Below are positions 33,087-42,159 of a DNA stretch of 64,000 bases, one piece after another. The notes under the pieces are model-generated. The model made no database searches, was not told where the DNA came from, and was given only the letters and a program-made list of their open reading frames with translations. Position numbers and translations under genes: made by a program. Location: NCBI GenBank assembly GCA_035416745.1, contig DAOLNV010000001.1, positions 62,001 through 126,000 of the forward strand. The letters are read 5' to 3'. Within the stretch, counting starts at the first letter, position 1; each line of letters opens with the position of its first letter. The DNA is from Candidatus Hydrogenedentota bacterium. GTDB taxonomy: Bacteria; Hydrogenedentota; Hydrogenedentia; Hydrogenedentales; SLHB01.

Positions 33087-34196
33087 ATGGCGAGGGTAGA
33101 GCTGAAGAACGTACGGAAAGTCTATCCGGGCAATGTTGAGGCGGTTAAGAACGCTGACCTCGTCATCAACGACAAGGAATTCGTCGTTTTGGTGGGCCCT
33201 TCTGGTTGCGGAAAGTCGACGACGCTGCGCATGATCGCCGGCCTGGAAGAGATTTCCGAGGGCGAGATCTATATTGGCGATACCCTGGTCAACGATGTGC
33301 CCCCGAAGAACCGCGATATCGCCATGGTGTTTCAGAATTACGCCTTGTATCCCCACATGACGGTGTACAAGAACATGGCGTTCGGGTTGATGCTGAGGAA
33401 GTATCCGAAAGCGGAGATCGAGCAGCGGGTGCGCGAGGCCGCGCAGATCCTCGGCATCGAGCATCTTCTGGACCGCAAACCGAAGGCGTTGTCGGGCGGC
33501 GAACGGCAACGTGTGGCGGTGGGCCGGGCGATTGTGCGCCAGCCGAAGGTATTCTTGTTTGACGAACCGTTGTCGAACCTCGACGCAAAGCTCCGCGTGC
33601 AGATGCGCGCGGAGATCAGCAAGCTGCACCACCGTCTGCGTTCGACCATGATTTACGTGACCCACGACCAGGTCGAAGCCATGACGATGGGCGATCGCAT
33701 CGTGGTCATGTTGAACGGGGTGATTCAGCAGATTGCCTCGCCTCTGGAACTTTACCATCATCCGGTGAACAAATTTGTTGCGGGATTCATCGGCAGCCCG
33801 CCAATGAACTTCCTCGAGGGTGAACTTCTGGCGGAAAACGGCGCGCTGCGGTTCCGCGACAAGAGCGGGACCCTGCGCCTGGATGTGCATAAGTCGCAGC
33901 ATGCCGCATTGGAATCCTATATCGGGAAGAAGATCGTTGCCGGCATCCGGCCGGAGAACTTTGTCGAGAATCCCTCTCAACAGGCTCAATCGGGTTTGAG
34001 CGTCACGGCGAACGTGGAAGTCGTGGAGCCCATGGGCCACGAGGTCTATCTGTATCTCGATGTTGGCGGCCAATCCGTTACGGCGCGGATCGCGGCGGGC
34101 GAAACGGAACCCGAGATCAATAAGCCTCACGTTCTCGACGTTGAGACCCAGGGGGTTCATTTCTTTGATATCGAGACAGAGGCGGCTATCACCTGA
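33087..34196 (+). CDS. Sugar ABC transporter ATP-binding protein (MsmX/UgpC type)
   Basis: This ATPase powers carbohydrate import. It has Walker A GPSGCGKST (residues 37-45), signature LSGGERQRVAVGRAI, Walker B VFLFDEPLSNLD, and the switch VTHDQVEAMTMGDRI. A C-terminal TOBE/OB domain from about residue 235 is typical of MalK, UgpC and MsmX. 369 residues. No permease or binding-protein gene is nearby. In several bacteria one such ATPase serves many importers, which would fit here. GGGAGG lies about ten bases before ATG. Confidence 0.93.
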   Translation: MARVELKNVRKVYPGNVEAVKNADLVINDKEFVVLVGPSGCGKSTTLRMIAGLEEISEGEIYIGDTLVNDVPPKNRDIAMVFQNYALYPHMTVYKNMAFGLMLRKYPKAEIEQRVREAAQILGIEHLLDRKPKALSGGERQRVAVGRAIVRQPKVFLFDEPLSNLDAKLRVQMRAEISKLHHRLRSTMIYVTHDQVEAMTMGDRIVVMLNGVIQQIASPLELYHHPVNKFVAGFIGSPPMNFLEGELLAENGALRFRDKSGTLRLDVHKSQHAALESYIGKKIVAGIRPENFVENPSQQAQSGLSVTANVEVVEPMGHEVYLYLDVGGQSVTARIAAGETEPEINKPHVLDVETQGVHFFDIETEAAIT

Positions 34197-34295
34197 CCGC
34201 CGCGCGCACGGAAACCGTTCGATCAAGGACAGCCACCCTTTTTTTCGAAGCGCAGATAAGCGGCCGTCCCCGTTTCAGCGTGTGGAGATATGGCT

Positions 34296-35279
34296 ATGGC
34301 GGTATTGGTAACCGGCGGGGCCGGGTATGTTGGCAGCGTGGCTGCGGAGTTGTTGCTCGAGGCCGGCGAGCGCGTGGTGGTGCTGGACAACCTGTCTCGA
34401 GGCCACCGGAAGGCGGTCGCACGGGGCGCGGAATTCGTCGAGGGAGACACGCGCGACAGGGCGTTGCTCGACAAGCTCCTCAAACAACACGGCATCCAGG
34501 CGGTCATGCATTTCGCGGCATTCGCTCTGGTGGGCGAATCGGTCCAGAACCCGGCCATATATTTCGAGAACAACGTCAGCGGAAGCCATACCCTGCTGAA
34601 CGCTGCCGTCGATAGCGGCGTGAAACAGTTTATCTTCAGCTCGACGTGCGCTACGTACGGTTTTCCGGAGCGCGTGCCCCTTACAGAAGACCTTCCCGCG
34701 AATCCCATCACGCCGTACGGCCTGTCGAAGCTCATGGTCGAGGAAATGCTCGACTGGTATGGAAAAGCCTATGGTTTGCGGTATGTGGCGCTGCGGTATT
34801 TCAACGCGTGCGGCGCTACGGAGGCGCACGGCGAGGATCACGAGCCCGAAACGCATCTGATCCCGAACATTTTCAAGGCCATCACGGGCCAGAGCGGGCC
34901 GCTGAAGGTGTTCGGCGGCGATTACGACACGCCGGACGGCACGTGCATCCGCGACTATGTCCATGTGGCCGATCTTATCGACGCGCACATGAAAGCCGCC
35001 GCATATTTGCGCAAAGGGGGGGCATCGGGCCATTTCAATCTCGGCACGGAGACGGGCAACTCCGTTCTCGAGGTGATTCGCGCGGTCGAACGCGTTACGG
35101 GCATATCGGTGCCTTTTGAGACCACCGCACGCCGCCCGGGCGATGCCGACGCGCTGGTCGCGTCTTCGGCAAAGGCTCGCGAGTTGCTTGGTTGGCGTCC
35201 TTTGAAGCGGGACATCGAGGTTGTGGTTGAAGACGCCTGGCGCTGGCGCCGGGCCCATCCCAACGGGTACGAAGGCTGA
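34296..35279 (+). CDS. galE: UDP-glucose 4-epimerase
   Basis: This enzyme interconverts UDP-glucose and UDP-galactose. MAVLVTGGAGYVGS binds NAD; SSTCATYG and YGLSK (Tyr141, Lys145) form the catalytic set, and the segment RYFNACGA with the later GTCIRDYVHV is characteristic of GalE rather than other epimerases. 327 residues. ATG 34296 has GGAG eight bases upstream; ATG 34290 would leave only two bases. It converges on the cation exchanger gene. Confidence 0.94.
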   Translation: MAVLVTGGAGYVGSVAAELLLEAGERVVVLDNLSRGHRKAVARGAEFVEGDTRDRALLDKLLKQHGIQAVMHFAAFALVGESVQNPAIYFENNVSGSHTLLNAAVDSGVKQFIFSSTCATYGFPERVPLTEDLPANPITPYGLSKLMVEEMLDWYGKAYGLRYVALRYFNACGATEAHGEDHEPETHLIPNIFKAITGQSGPLKVFGGDYDTPDGTCIRDYVHVADLIDAHMKAAAYLRKGGASGHFNLGTETGNSVLEVIRAVERVTGISVPFETTARRPGDADALVASSAKARELLGWRPLKRDIEVVVEDAWRWRRAHPNGYEG

Positions 35280-35313
35280 GACGACGTCACGGGGAGCATA
35301 GCCGGGGCGCGGT

Positions 35314-36366
35314 CTACAACGCCGCGGCCGGGGCGCGGTACACGGTGAACAGGACCGCCAGATAGGCAGCGTAGACCATCATCAGCACCATCCCCTCCCA
35401 CCTGCTGAGTTTCTTGCCCGTGGCTCCGAAGACGAGCAGCAGCAGCGTGATGAAGAGCATCACCGGGATGTCGAAGTACAGGCTCTGGGCGTCGAAGGGT
35501 ATGACCGCGATGATCGAGCTTACGCCGAGCACCCACGCCAGGTTGAGGATGTTCGCGCCGATGATGTTGCCGATCGATAGCCCGCGCTGTTTCTTGGCAA
35601 TGGCCGTCAGGCTGACGACCAACTCCGGCATCGACGTCCCGAACGCCACCAGAGTCAGGGCAATGACCTGCTTCGAGATCCCGGCGGCCAGCGCCAGTTG
35701 CTCCGCGCAGAAAACCACCAGCGAGCTTCCCCAGACAACGCCCGCGCTCCCGAGCATGAAATACGCCGCGATTCGTGCGCCCGTCATTTCCGCGTCGGGT
35801 GCGGCGCCTTCCACGCCATCAGCCCTTGACTCGGCGGCTATCCTCTCGAGCATGGTCTGATACGCCGGTGCGCGGACGGTCCGGGCCCCGGCGGCGATGT
35901 TCGCGCGCTGAACGCTGGTCGAGCGCAGGGTCGTGACGAAGTAGATGACAAGGCACGCAAGGAGCACGGCACCCGTCCAGCGTGTTCCTTCGGGGAAAGC
36001 CCAGCCCATGAAAGCGAATAGCAGGCACAACACCAGCAGTCCCACACCGCTGCGCAGAAATCCCTTGCGCTCGACCCCCATGGGCGCGAGAACGGTGCAC
36101 AGGCCAAGTATCAGCCCGATATTGCAGATGGTCGACCCGACGGCGTTGCCTACGGCCATCTCGACCTGGTGAGCCAGCGCCGCCGTGACCGACACGGAAA
36201 ACTCGGGCAGTGTCGTCGCGAGGCTCACTAGTGTCGCTCCGATAATGATCTCCGGGACGTTTAACCGGCGGGCGATGCTGACTCCGGCGTCAGTGAACCA
36301 GTCGGCCGACTTGGCCAGAATCACGACGCCTACGGCGACGCCAAGGAAATAGAGCGGTAAGTGCAT
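35314..36366 (-). CDS. Sodium/calcium exchanger family protein (CaCA)
   Basis: This is an inner-membrane antiporter with about ten helices. The two alpha-repeats that form the ion site are clear: GATLVSLATTLPEFSVSVTA with GNAVGSTICNI, and LTLVAFGTSMPELVVSLTA with GNIIGANILNL. The acidic residue in each PE pair is intact, as in YrbG and NCX proteins. A hydrophilic loop of about 60 residues (175-225) separates the halves. 350 residues from ATG 36366, which lacks a strong ribosome site; the frame is open for 23 codons more. Confidence 0.9.
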   Translation of the reverse strand: MHLPLYFLGVAVGVVILAKSADWFTDAGVSIARRLNVPEIIIGATLVSLATTLPEFSVSVTAALAHQVEMAVGNAVGSTICNIGLILGLCTVLAPMGVERKGFLRSGVGLLVLCLLFAFMGWAFPEGTRWTGAVLLACLVIYFVTTLRSTSVQRANIAAGARTVRAPAYQTMLERIAAESRADGVEGAAPDAEMTGARIAAYFMLGSAGVVWGSSLVVFCAEQLALAAGISKQVIALTLVAFGTSMPELVVSLTAIAKKQRGLSIGNIIGANILNLAWVLGVSSIIAVIPFDAQSLYFDIPVMLFITLLLLVFGATGKKLSRWEGMVLMMVYAAYLAVLFTVYRAPAAAL

Positions 36367-36490
36367 AATGGGCAAGAGTGTATCACGACCCAAAGCAAGG
36401 CGCGAGAATAATTGCCGAGATATCGCGTGAGACAAAGGATGTCTGCGGCGTTGGGAAACGAGAGCAATTGCTGGGACCTCAAAATCGGCC

Positions 36491-36519
36491 TTGACACGGC
36501 TGAGACGATATGATACTAT
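36491..36519 (+). promoter_or_regulatory. Strong promoter with direct repeats before the HTH gene
   Basis: A perfect TTGACA (36491-36496) is separated by exactly 17 bases from TACTAT (36514-36519), which is preceded by TGA to form an extended -10. The 7-mer CGATATG occurs at 36506-36512 and again at 36521-36527, bracketing the -10, and TGATACT occurs at 36511-36517 and 36541-36547. The repeats are placed like operator sites. Transcription would start near 36526, about 50 bases before the gene. Confidence 0.75.
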
Positions 36520-36574
36520 ACGATATGAAAAGAGTCATAGTGATACTTCCTTGAATCGGCGAGGGGACTGCGCG

Positions 36575-36997
36575 ATGGACGATGCACTGAATCCCGCCCC
36601 GGAATGGTTCTCGATCCCTGAAGCGGCCGAGTATCTCGGCGTAAGCCGTCCGACCTTGTTCAGGTGGATGAAGAAGGGTCTGGTGTCGTTCTACAAGATC
36701 GGGGGTTCGACGCGGTTTTCGAAGGACGGGTTGGATGCCGTGATCGAGAAAACCACCGGCCAGAAGGAGGCGGAGGCGGCCGCGGGCCGTTGTGCCGCCT
36801 GCGGCCACTCGCTATTGGTCGAGGGACGCGTGCAGGGGACCGGGCGACTGTACTTCAAGCCCGATAAGACGAAGTTCTGGACGTTGGCCGAATCCATGGT
36901 TCCGGTGCGCGGGAAGGTGTGCCCTGCGTGCGGATTCATTCAGCTGTTTGCCGATGTCGGTACGTTGCGGAGGCTGAGTCCTGACCGGGTCGGATAA
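36575..36997 (+). CDS. Excisionase-type HTH protein with zinc-ribbon C-terminus
   Basis: This 140-residue protein carries a MerR/excisionase-like DNA-binding domain (FSIPEAAEYLGVSRPTLFRWMKKGLVSFYKIGGSTRF, about 12-50). Its C-terminal domain has CAACG and CPACG pairs flanking LYFKPDKTKFWTL, a predicted zinc ribbon. The combination suggests a transcription regulator. ATG 36575 has GAGGGG eight bases upstream. Its own promoter region contains direct repeats, which would suit autoregulation. The large membrane protein gene begins 50 bases downstream and could be its target. Confidence 0.8.
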   Translation: MDDALNPAPEWFSIPEAAEYLGVSRPTLFRWMKKGLVSFYKIGGSTRFSKDGLDAVIEKTTGQKEAEAAAGRCAACGHSLLVEGRVQGTGRLYFKPDKTKFWTLAESMVPVRGKVCPACGFIQLFADVGTLRRLSPDRVG

Positions 36998-37047
36998 CGC
37001 CCGGTCAGGGTGGGCGTGCGGAAATGCAAGCGTGGGAGGTAGTGGAC

Positions 37048-38796
37048 ATGAGCGAGAGTAACGAGGGTAGCGGTTCGTTGGGGGATGCGGCGCAGAACAC
37101 GGCAGAGGAGGCGGAAGGGGGCGGACAAATTCCGGTACTTGAACGGCAGGCGCCATCCTTATGCAGCACGCTGATCGGAGAGCTGTCGCCTCAGGCAGTA
37201 CGAGATTTCCTGCGGTTGAGCGGCACGGGGATCCTGTATGCGCTCAGCGCCTTGTCTATTCTCTACGGCATGGGACGAATCATCGGGCCTATCTTGGCGG
37301 CCAGCGGCAAGCTGGGGGAGACCCTTCCGTGTTTCGGGGCGCTCGAGGCGTACGAGCTGGCCGTGTTTGCCGTGCTGCTGCTCATTGTTCTGTGGCGAAA
37401 GGCGACACGGGACACAACGACCCTTATGGTCCTCGTAGCGCTGTTCATGGGGGCCAGCGGCATCACCCTGGCGACGATCGCGAACGATGGGCCGGCAATC
37501 GCAGCGGTCATCGGCGTGGCATGCCTGGCGGTGGCGTTCGCCAGAGTCTGGCTGCTTCGCGCCAAGCTGGGGGTAGTTCTTCCGAGGCTCTTTGCGGCCG
37601 GCGTGGCGGTCTTGCTGACCTGGAACTTCCTCATTTCCGCATCCATGGCTCTGACGCTTCACCGAGGGTGGCCGGGAAGCGCGCACCTGCGGCAGGTGTG
37701 GCTTGGCGGCTGGCACGTCATGCTTTTAGGGGCCGTGTTGTTGTTTCTGAGCGCGCTGGCGAGCGGTACGGGCAGCGCCCGCCGCGCGAGGCCGGATATT
37801 CCATTCCTGCGTTCGACGGGGATGGCCTGGGTTTTCGCGTTTGTGCTGGTTGGAGGCGCGATGGTGCATCAATATGCGCTGACGTACATCTTCGACGTGC
37901 GGTTTGGCTTGGGCGATTTCCTGCCCATCGCCGTGCTGGCGTGCGCGACCTTGCTGGAGGCCATGCGCGGATACGGGGTGCATGGGGGGAAGGTGGACAA
38001 TGCAATCACGCTTGTGCCCATGACATTGGTTTATTTCCTTGTGCTGCAAGAGAAAATGCCGGGGAAGGCTGTTTTCCTGGCATTGCCGGAGTGGGGCCTG
38101 GGAACGCTGTTCCAGCCGTGGGCGGCGCTGGCCCTGTTCGGCGCGCTTCTATTCGTGGTTGGAGCACGCCGGCGGGATAAGGATTTGGCAGGCATTGCGC
38201 TGTTGTACGTGCCCTTCTCCGTGCTGTTCGCCGGCGCGTTGCCCGAATTGACGATTCGAACCGTGAACCCATTGGCTTTTGGCGCGTCGCTTGTGATGGT
38301 GTTGTTCGTGTTGGCGGCGTTGCACCGGTCGGTGAAGTTGGCGTTTCTGGCGCTGAGTGTTCTTGCCTTGGGCGCGGCGATTTCCGGGGGCGTGAATGAG
38401 ACGGCTGCCCCGCTGTTCCCCACGTGGGTGGACGTTTTTCTGGCGGTGTTCGGTGCGGGTGCTTTGGGGCTCTATCTCGGATTTCCCCGCCATGTTCACG
38501 TGGCGGCAGGAATTCTGGGCGCGACAGGCTTGGCGTTCGCCGCCATACACGGGCAGCCAGCCGCGATTACCTTTCCTTCCCTTGCGCTGGCGGCTGCCTT
38601 GGCCATCCTGGGCGGGCTGGCATTTTGGCGGGCGCGGAATTCCGTGCTCGCCGGGGTCCTTGCCGTGCCGCTCTTGTGGCGTGCGGCGGCAAGTGTGGGC
38701 GATGTCACCGGCTGGCATTACATCGCGCTGAGCTTTGTGTTGCTCGGGGCCGCCGCCTTTTTCAGTCTGCGGGCCAGACGGTCCAACGGGCTGTGA
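37048..38796 (+). CDS. Polytopic membrane protein of unknown function
   Basis: This 582-residue protein has an acidic soluble N-terminus (about 1-50). Roughly sixteen hydrophobic helices follow to the C-terminus. I recognise no family; the pattern of many evenly spaced helices with few charged loops recalls DUF2157/DUF4401-type proteins but no motif proves it. ATG 37048 has GGGAGG ten bases upstream; ATG 37024 is possible. It follows the HTH gene closely on the same strand. Confidence 0.65.
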   Translation: MSESNEGSGSLGDAAQNTAEEAEGGGQIPVLERQAPSLCSTLIGELSPQAVRDFLRLSGTGILYALSALSILYGMGRIIGPILAASGKLGETLPCFGALEAYELAVFAVLLLIVLWRKATRDTTTLMVLVALFMGASGITLATIANDGPAIAAVIGVACLAVAFARVWLLRAKLGVVLPRLFAAGVAVLLTWNFLISASMALTLHRGWPGSAHLRQVWLGGWHVMLLGAVLLFLSALASGTGSARRARPDIPFLRSTGMAWVFAFVLVGGAMVHQYALTYIFDVRFGLGDFLPIAVLACATLLEAMRGYGVHGGKVDNAITLVPMTLVYFLVLQEKMPGKAVFLALPEWGLGTLFQPWAALALFGALLFVVGARRRDKDLAGIALLYVPFSVLFAGALPELTIRTVNPLAFGASLVMVLFVLAALHRSVKLAFLALSVLALGAAISGGVNETAAPLFPTWVDVFLAVFGAGALGLYLGFPRHVHVAAGILGATGLAFAAIHGQPAAITFPSLALAAALAILGGLAFWRARNSVLAGVLAVPLLWRAAASVGDVTGWHYIALSFVLLGAAAFFSLRARRSNGL

Positions 38797-38803
38797 TGGC
38801 CCC

Positions 38804-38989
38804 TCAGGGCTCGGCCTCCTTGGCCTTGTTTTCGGCCGTTTTCGGGCCGTAGAGTTCGTCATAGGCGCGACAGAAGGGACAAGTGCGTTCGATTCGGCGC
38901 ATAAGCCGGCCGTAGCTGGAATCGGGGAACTTGCGCCGGAGAATGCAGGCCGGGCATACACGGCAGACCTGGGCGAGTGCCTTTTTCAT
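38804..38989 (-). CDS. Small Cys-rich protein, probable zinc-binding
   Basis: This 61-residue protein has five cysteines arranged as CRVCPAC near residue 10 and CPFC near residue 38, suggesting a single zinc site. A basic middle (ILRRKF, LMRRIER) could bind nucleic acid. The ribosome site AAGGAGAAGGAG just before the ATG is very strong, which supports translation. It converges on the membrane-protein gene with seven bases between stop codons. No known family was recognised. Confidence 0.65.
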   Translation of the reverse strand: MKKALAQVCRVCPACILRRKFPDSSYGRLMRRIERTCPFCRAYDELYGPKTAENKAKEAEP

Positions 38990-39363
38990 AACTCCTTCTC
39001 CTTAAGCCGTTTAGGGGCGTCGCGGTCGATTCTGTGCAGGGCCTGAACGAAGATGCTGGCTTCGTGCGCGGGAACGCGCGCGAAACCACGGGGATTAAGG
39101 GTACAACAGGTCTCAAGATGGCGCAAGGATGTGGGGCCCAACACTCACGCGTGTCGTATCGCCAGTGTCTGAAGTTGGCACAATAGCAGCCCTCTCGCCC
39201 TGCCGTTCTCATGGAGAGCGTGGAGATGCCCGAGCGCAGCTCGTGTCGAAACAGGCCCCTGAGCGGAGACTCGGGGTTTGGTCACAAAGATTGGCCCGTT
39301 GTTTGACGGGTTATGGCGGGATTTGATAAACTATTGCGCGCTTTTTACTTGGAGGCAAGCGCC
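38990..39363. other. Intergenic region before the yceD cluster
   Basis: This 374-base region lies between divergent genes. It includes a hairpin (CCCCTGAG 39256-39263 with CTCGGGG 39270-39276, one bulged base) followed by TTTGG. To the right is the promoter listed separately. No RNA gene or further coding frame is evident. Confidence 0.4.
39303..39332 (+). promoter_or_regulatory. candidate promoter for yceD-rpmF-plsX-fabD-fabG
   Basis: TTGACG at 39303-39308 and TAAACT at 39327-39332 are 18 bases apart; GATAAA at 39325 is an alternative -10 with 16-base spacing. Transcription would begin about 25 bases before the yceD start codon. Confidence 0.4.
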
Positions 39364-39948
39364 GTGTCCGGCTTAACAATTTTACTGTCGGCACTGGAAC
39401 GTGGCGAACATGAGGTAGCCATTACGGTCCCGGAGGAGGAGCTCCGCCCCGAAGGGGCCAAAGCACTCGATATTGGGCCGACCCGTATTCAGGGCAAAAT
39501 GTCTATTGTCGAGCCCCGTTATGTGTTTATCGGAACACTGACGGGGGTTTACCTCAGGCAGTGCGACCGGTGCCTTACGGAAACGGAAGTCCCATTCAAA
39601 ATTGACGTTGTCTGGTCGTTTGAACACGGGACCGGAAGTGACTTCGTGGAGACCGTTTCCGGGCATGGCGACGAAGATCTCGCCAAGGACGAGAGTGAGA
39701 CAGTCTTCTTCGAGGGTTCAGAGATCGACTTGTCCCGCCAGACGTGGGAGGAGCTGGTCTTGTCGGCGCCCTCGAAGACACTGTGCAAAGAAAGCTGCGC
39801 GGGGTTGTGCCCGCACTGTGGCACAGACTTGAACACGTCATCGTGTACTTGTCAGGGCAAGGAGAGCCCGAAAGATTTTGGCAATAGCGGGTTCTCGGGA
39901 TTGGCGAACCTGTTTCCCGATTTGGACCCTAAACGCTCGAAGGAGTAA
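39364..39948 (+). CDS. yceD: YceD/DUF177 family protein
   Basis: DUF177 proteins, always next to rpmF, are needed for normal 23S rRNA accumulation. The conserved cysteines are present: CDRCLTE in the middle and CKESCAGLCPHCGTDLN near the end. GTG 39364 is the likely start with GGAGG eight bases upstream, giving 194 residues; the frame extends 17 codons further up to an ATG within the predicted promoter. rpmF begins four bases after its stop codon. Confidence 0.88.
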   Translation: MSGLTILLSALERGEHEVAITVPEEELRPEGAKALDIGPTRIQGKMSIVEPRYVFIGTLTGVYLRQCDRCLTETEVPFKIDVVWSFEHGTGSDFVETVSGHGDEDLAKDESETVFFEGSEIDLSRQTWEELVLSAPSKTLCKESCAGLCPHCGTDLNTSSCTCQGKESPKDFGNSGFSGLANLFPDLDPKRSKE

Positions 39949-39952
39949 GAAC

Positions 39953-40135
39953 GTGCCAGTACCAAAGAGACGCACCGGAAAGACCCGCCGCAATACGCGG
40001 CGTTCGCATCATGCGTTGACGCCGCCGAACCTCATCGAGTGCCCGAGTTGCGGCGAGCGTATCCGGCCGCACCGGGTATGCCCGAAATGCGGGCACTATA
40101 AAGAGCGCTTGTCGGTCAAGACCGGAGCCGAATAG
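39953..40135 (+). CDS. rpmF: 50S ribosomal protein L32
   Basis: This 60-residue ribosomal protein begins PVPKRRTGKTRRNTRRSHHAL, which is the classic L32 start. It carries the zinc-type Cys pairs CPSCG and CPKCG, so it is the C+ form. GTG 39953 has AAGGAG seven bases upstream. The order yceD-rpmF-plsX is conserved widely. Confidence 0.97.
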   Translation: MPVPKRRTGKTRRNTRRSHHALTPPNLIECPSCGERIRPHRVCPKCGHYKERLSVKTGAE

Positions 40136-40237
40136 TCCATCTGGTGTCTGCACATGAGCGACGCCCGGGCCTTCGCGCCGGGCGCCGGTTTGCGCAGGCG
40201 CCATGTATCTATTGCGGCAGGGCAACAGGGATATTGC

Positions 40238-41269
40238 ATGCGAATCGCTCTCGATGCCATGGGTTCCGACCACGCTCCGGGTCCTGAAGTGCGGGGGGCT
40301 GTCGATGCCAGTCTTCAGGACGATACGGAATACGTGCTTGTGGGCGACCGGGGTCGACTCGAGGAGGCGCTCGCTCCCTACAAGCGTCGCGGGCGGGTAA
40401 ACATTGTACATGCGTCGCAGACCATCCGGATGGATGATCAGCCGGTGATGGCTGTGCGCCAGAAGAAGGATTCGTCGCTGCTTGTCGCGTTGCGTCTGGT
40501 GAAGAACGGCGAGGCCGACGCGTGCGTGAGCGCGGGAAACACGGGAGCGGTAATGGTGGCCGCCCGGACGATCCTGGGTCCCATCCGGGGGGTCACGCGT
40601 TCCGCCATCTGCCAAACGGTTCCCACCATCAAGAAGCCCGTTCTTCTGATTGACCTGGGCGCCAATGTTGATTGTACGGCGCGCCAGCTTTGCGATTTCG
40701 CCGAAATGGGCATGCTTTACATGGAGCACGTGCTGCGCCGCAAGAATCCCCGCGTGGGCCTGCTCAACATCGGCGAGGAACACGTCAAGGGCAATGACTT
40801 GGCGAAAGCCGTCCACCGGAATCTGAGCGCCTCGGGACATATCAACTTCATCGGCAACATCGAGCCCAGGGCCATCTACAACGGTGATGCCGACGTGGTC
40901 GTGTGCGACGGATTCGTGGGCAACGTGGTGCTGAAAACCACGGAAGCCACGGCTGCCCTGATCAAGAACCGGCTTTACCGCGAACTGATGTCCACGTGGC
41001 TGAGCAAGATTGGGGTGCTCTTCAGCATGGGGGCGTACCGGCGTCTCAGGCGTGAAACCGACCCCAACAACTATTCGGGAGCGCCTCTGTTGGGGGTGAA
41101 AGGCGTCGTTATCATTCTGCACGGTTCGTGTTCGTCGCAGGGGGTGAAGAACTCATTGCTGGGAGCGCGGCGGGCCGTGCGCGCGCGCATCAACGAGCAT
41201 ATCCGCAACGGGATCGAGATCCTGCGCAATACCGAAGCCCATCTGCATGCACAGGAGTCGAACCCATGA
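40238..41269 (+). CDS. plsX: Phosphate acyltransferase PlsX
   Basis: This enzyme converts acyl-ACP to acyl-phosphate for phospholipid synthesis. The start MRIALDAMGSDHAPGPEVRG is diagnostic, followed by ALRLVKNGEADACVSAGNTGAVM and the C-terminal YSGAPLLGVKGVVIILHGS. 343 residues. ATG 40238 has only a weak ribosome site; the 102-base gap after rpmF holds a short GC-rich hairpin. Its stop codon overlaps the fabD start (ATGA), so the two are coupled. Confidence 0.96.
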   Translation: MRIALDAMGSDHAPGPEVRGAVDASLQDDTEYVLVGDRGRLEEALAPYKRRGRVNIVHASQTIRMDDQPVMAVRQKKDSSLLVALRLVKNGEADACVSAGNTGAVMVAARTILGPIRGVTRSAICQTVPTIKKPVLLIDLGANVDCTARQLCDFAEMGMLYMEHVLRRKNPRVGLLNIGEEHVKGNDLAKAVHRNLSASGHINFIGNIEPRAIYNGDADVVVCDGFVGNVVLKTTEATAALIKNRLYRELMSTWLSKIGVLFSMGAYRRLRRETDPNNYSGAPLLGVKGVVIILHGSCSSQGVKNSLLGARRAVRARINEHIRNGIEILRNTEAHLHAQESNP

Positions 41270-42159
41270 CCGCCTTTCTTTTTCCTGGTCAGGGAAGTCA
41301 AATGCCCGGCATGGGCGCCGATTTCTATGAGTCGAGCGAGAGTGCCCGGGCCGTTTTTGACCGGGCGGCGGCGATGATGGGAGAAGGCTGGCTCGACACA
41401 GTGTTTCGCGGCACCGACGCGGAGCTGGCCGATACGCGCATGGCGCAGCCGGCGTTGTTGACGGCCGAAGCGGCCATCGCCGCCCATCTGAAAGCTCATG
41501 GCATAACGCCTTCTCTGTGCGCCGGCCACAGTCTGGGCGAGTATTCGGCGCTGGTTGCGGCGGACGCGCTGTCTTTCGAAGAGGCTTTCCGGCTGGTGCG
41601 GGAGCGCGCGCGGGTGATGTCGGAGAATGTGCCCGACGGGGCCATGGCGGCGGTGCTGGGTCTCGATGCGGGCGCCATCGAATCCCTCCTGCCCGAGGGC
41701 GCGCAGGTGGCCAATTATAACGGCCCCGGACAGACCATCATCTCAGGAACCGCAGCAGCCATGGAGGCGGCCGAACACGCCTTGAAAGATGCGGGAGCGA
41801 AACGCATCATGCGCCTGAATGTATCCGGCCCGTTTCACTCGAAGTACATGTGCGAGGCGCGGGACGCCTTCCGCGGCATCCTGGAGAGGGCCGTCCTGAA
41901 CGCGCCGGCGACCCGGTTCGTATCGTCCGTAAGCGGGCATGAGGAGACCGAGCCGGAGCGTATACGAAAACTGTTGGGCGAGCAGCTCTGCGCGCCGGTG
42001 CGGTGGACGGACGTCATGGCCGCGATCGGTCCTGTCGAAGCGCTCGAGGTGGGGCCCGGGCGCGTACTGCAGGGTCTTGCCAAACGCACGGACAAGGCGC
42101 CGTCCGTCATGCCCGCCGGCACGCTCGAATCGGCCGAGGCTCTGAAAGGAACGCAATGA
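41266..42159 (+). CDS. fabD: Malonyl-CoA:ACP transacylase
   Basis: This enzyme loads malonate onto ACP. FPGQGSQMPGMG at the N-terminus and the nucleophile elbow GHSLGEYSAL (Ser89) are intact, with the late GPFHSKYM histidine motif. 297 residues, normal length. It overlaps plsX and fabG by four bases each (ATGA). fabH, which usually sits between plsX and fabD, is absent. Confidence 0.97.
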   Translation: MTAFLFPGQGSQMPGMGADFYESSESARAVFDRAAAMMGEGWLDTVFRGTDAELADTRMAQPALLTAEAAIAAHLKAHGITPSLCAGHSLGEYSALVAADALSFEEAFRLVRERARVMSENVPDGAMAAVLGLDAGAIESLLPEGAQVANYNGPGQTIISGTAAAMEAAEHALKDAGAKRIMRLNVSGPFHSKYMCEARDAFRGILERAVLNAPATRFVSSVSGHEETEPERIRKLLGEQLCAPVRWTDVMAAIGPVEALEVGPGRVLQGLAKRTDKAPSVMPAGTLESAEALKGTQ

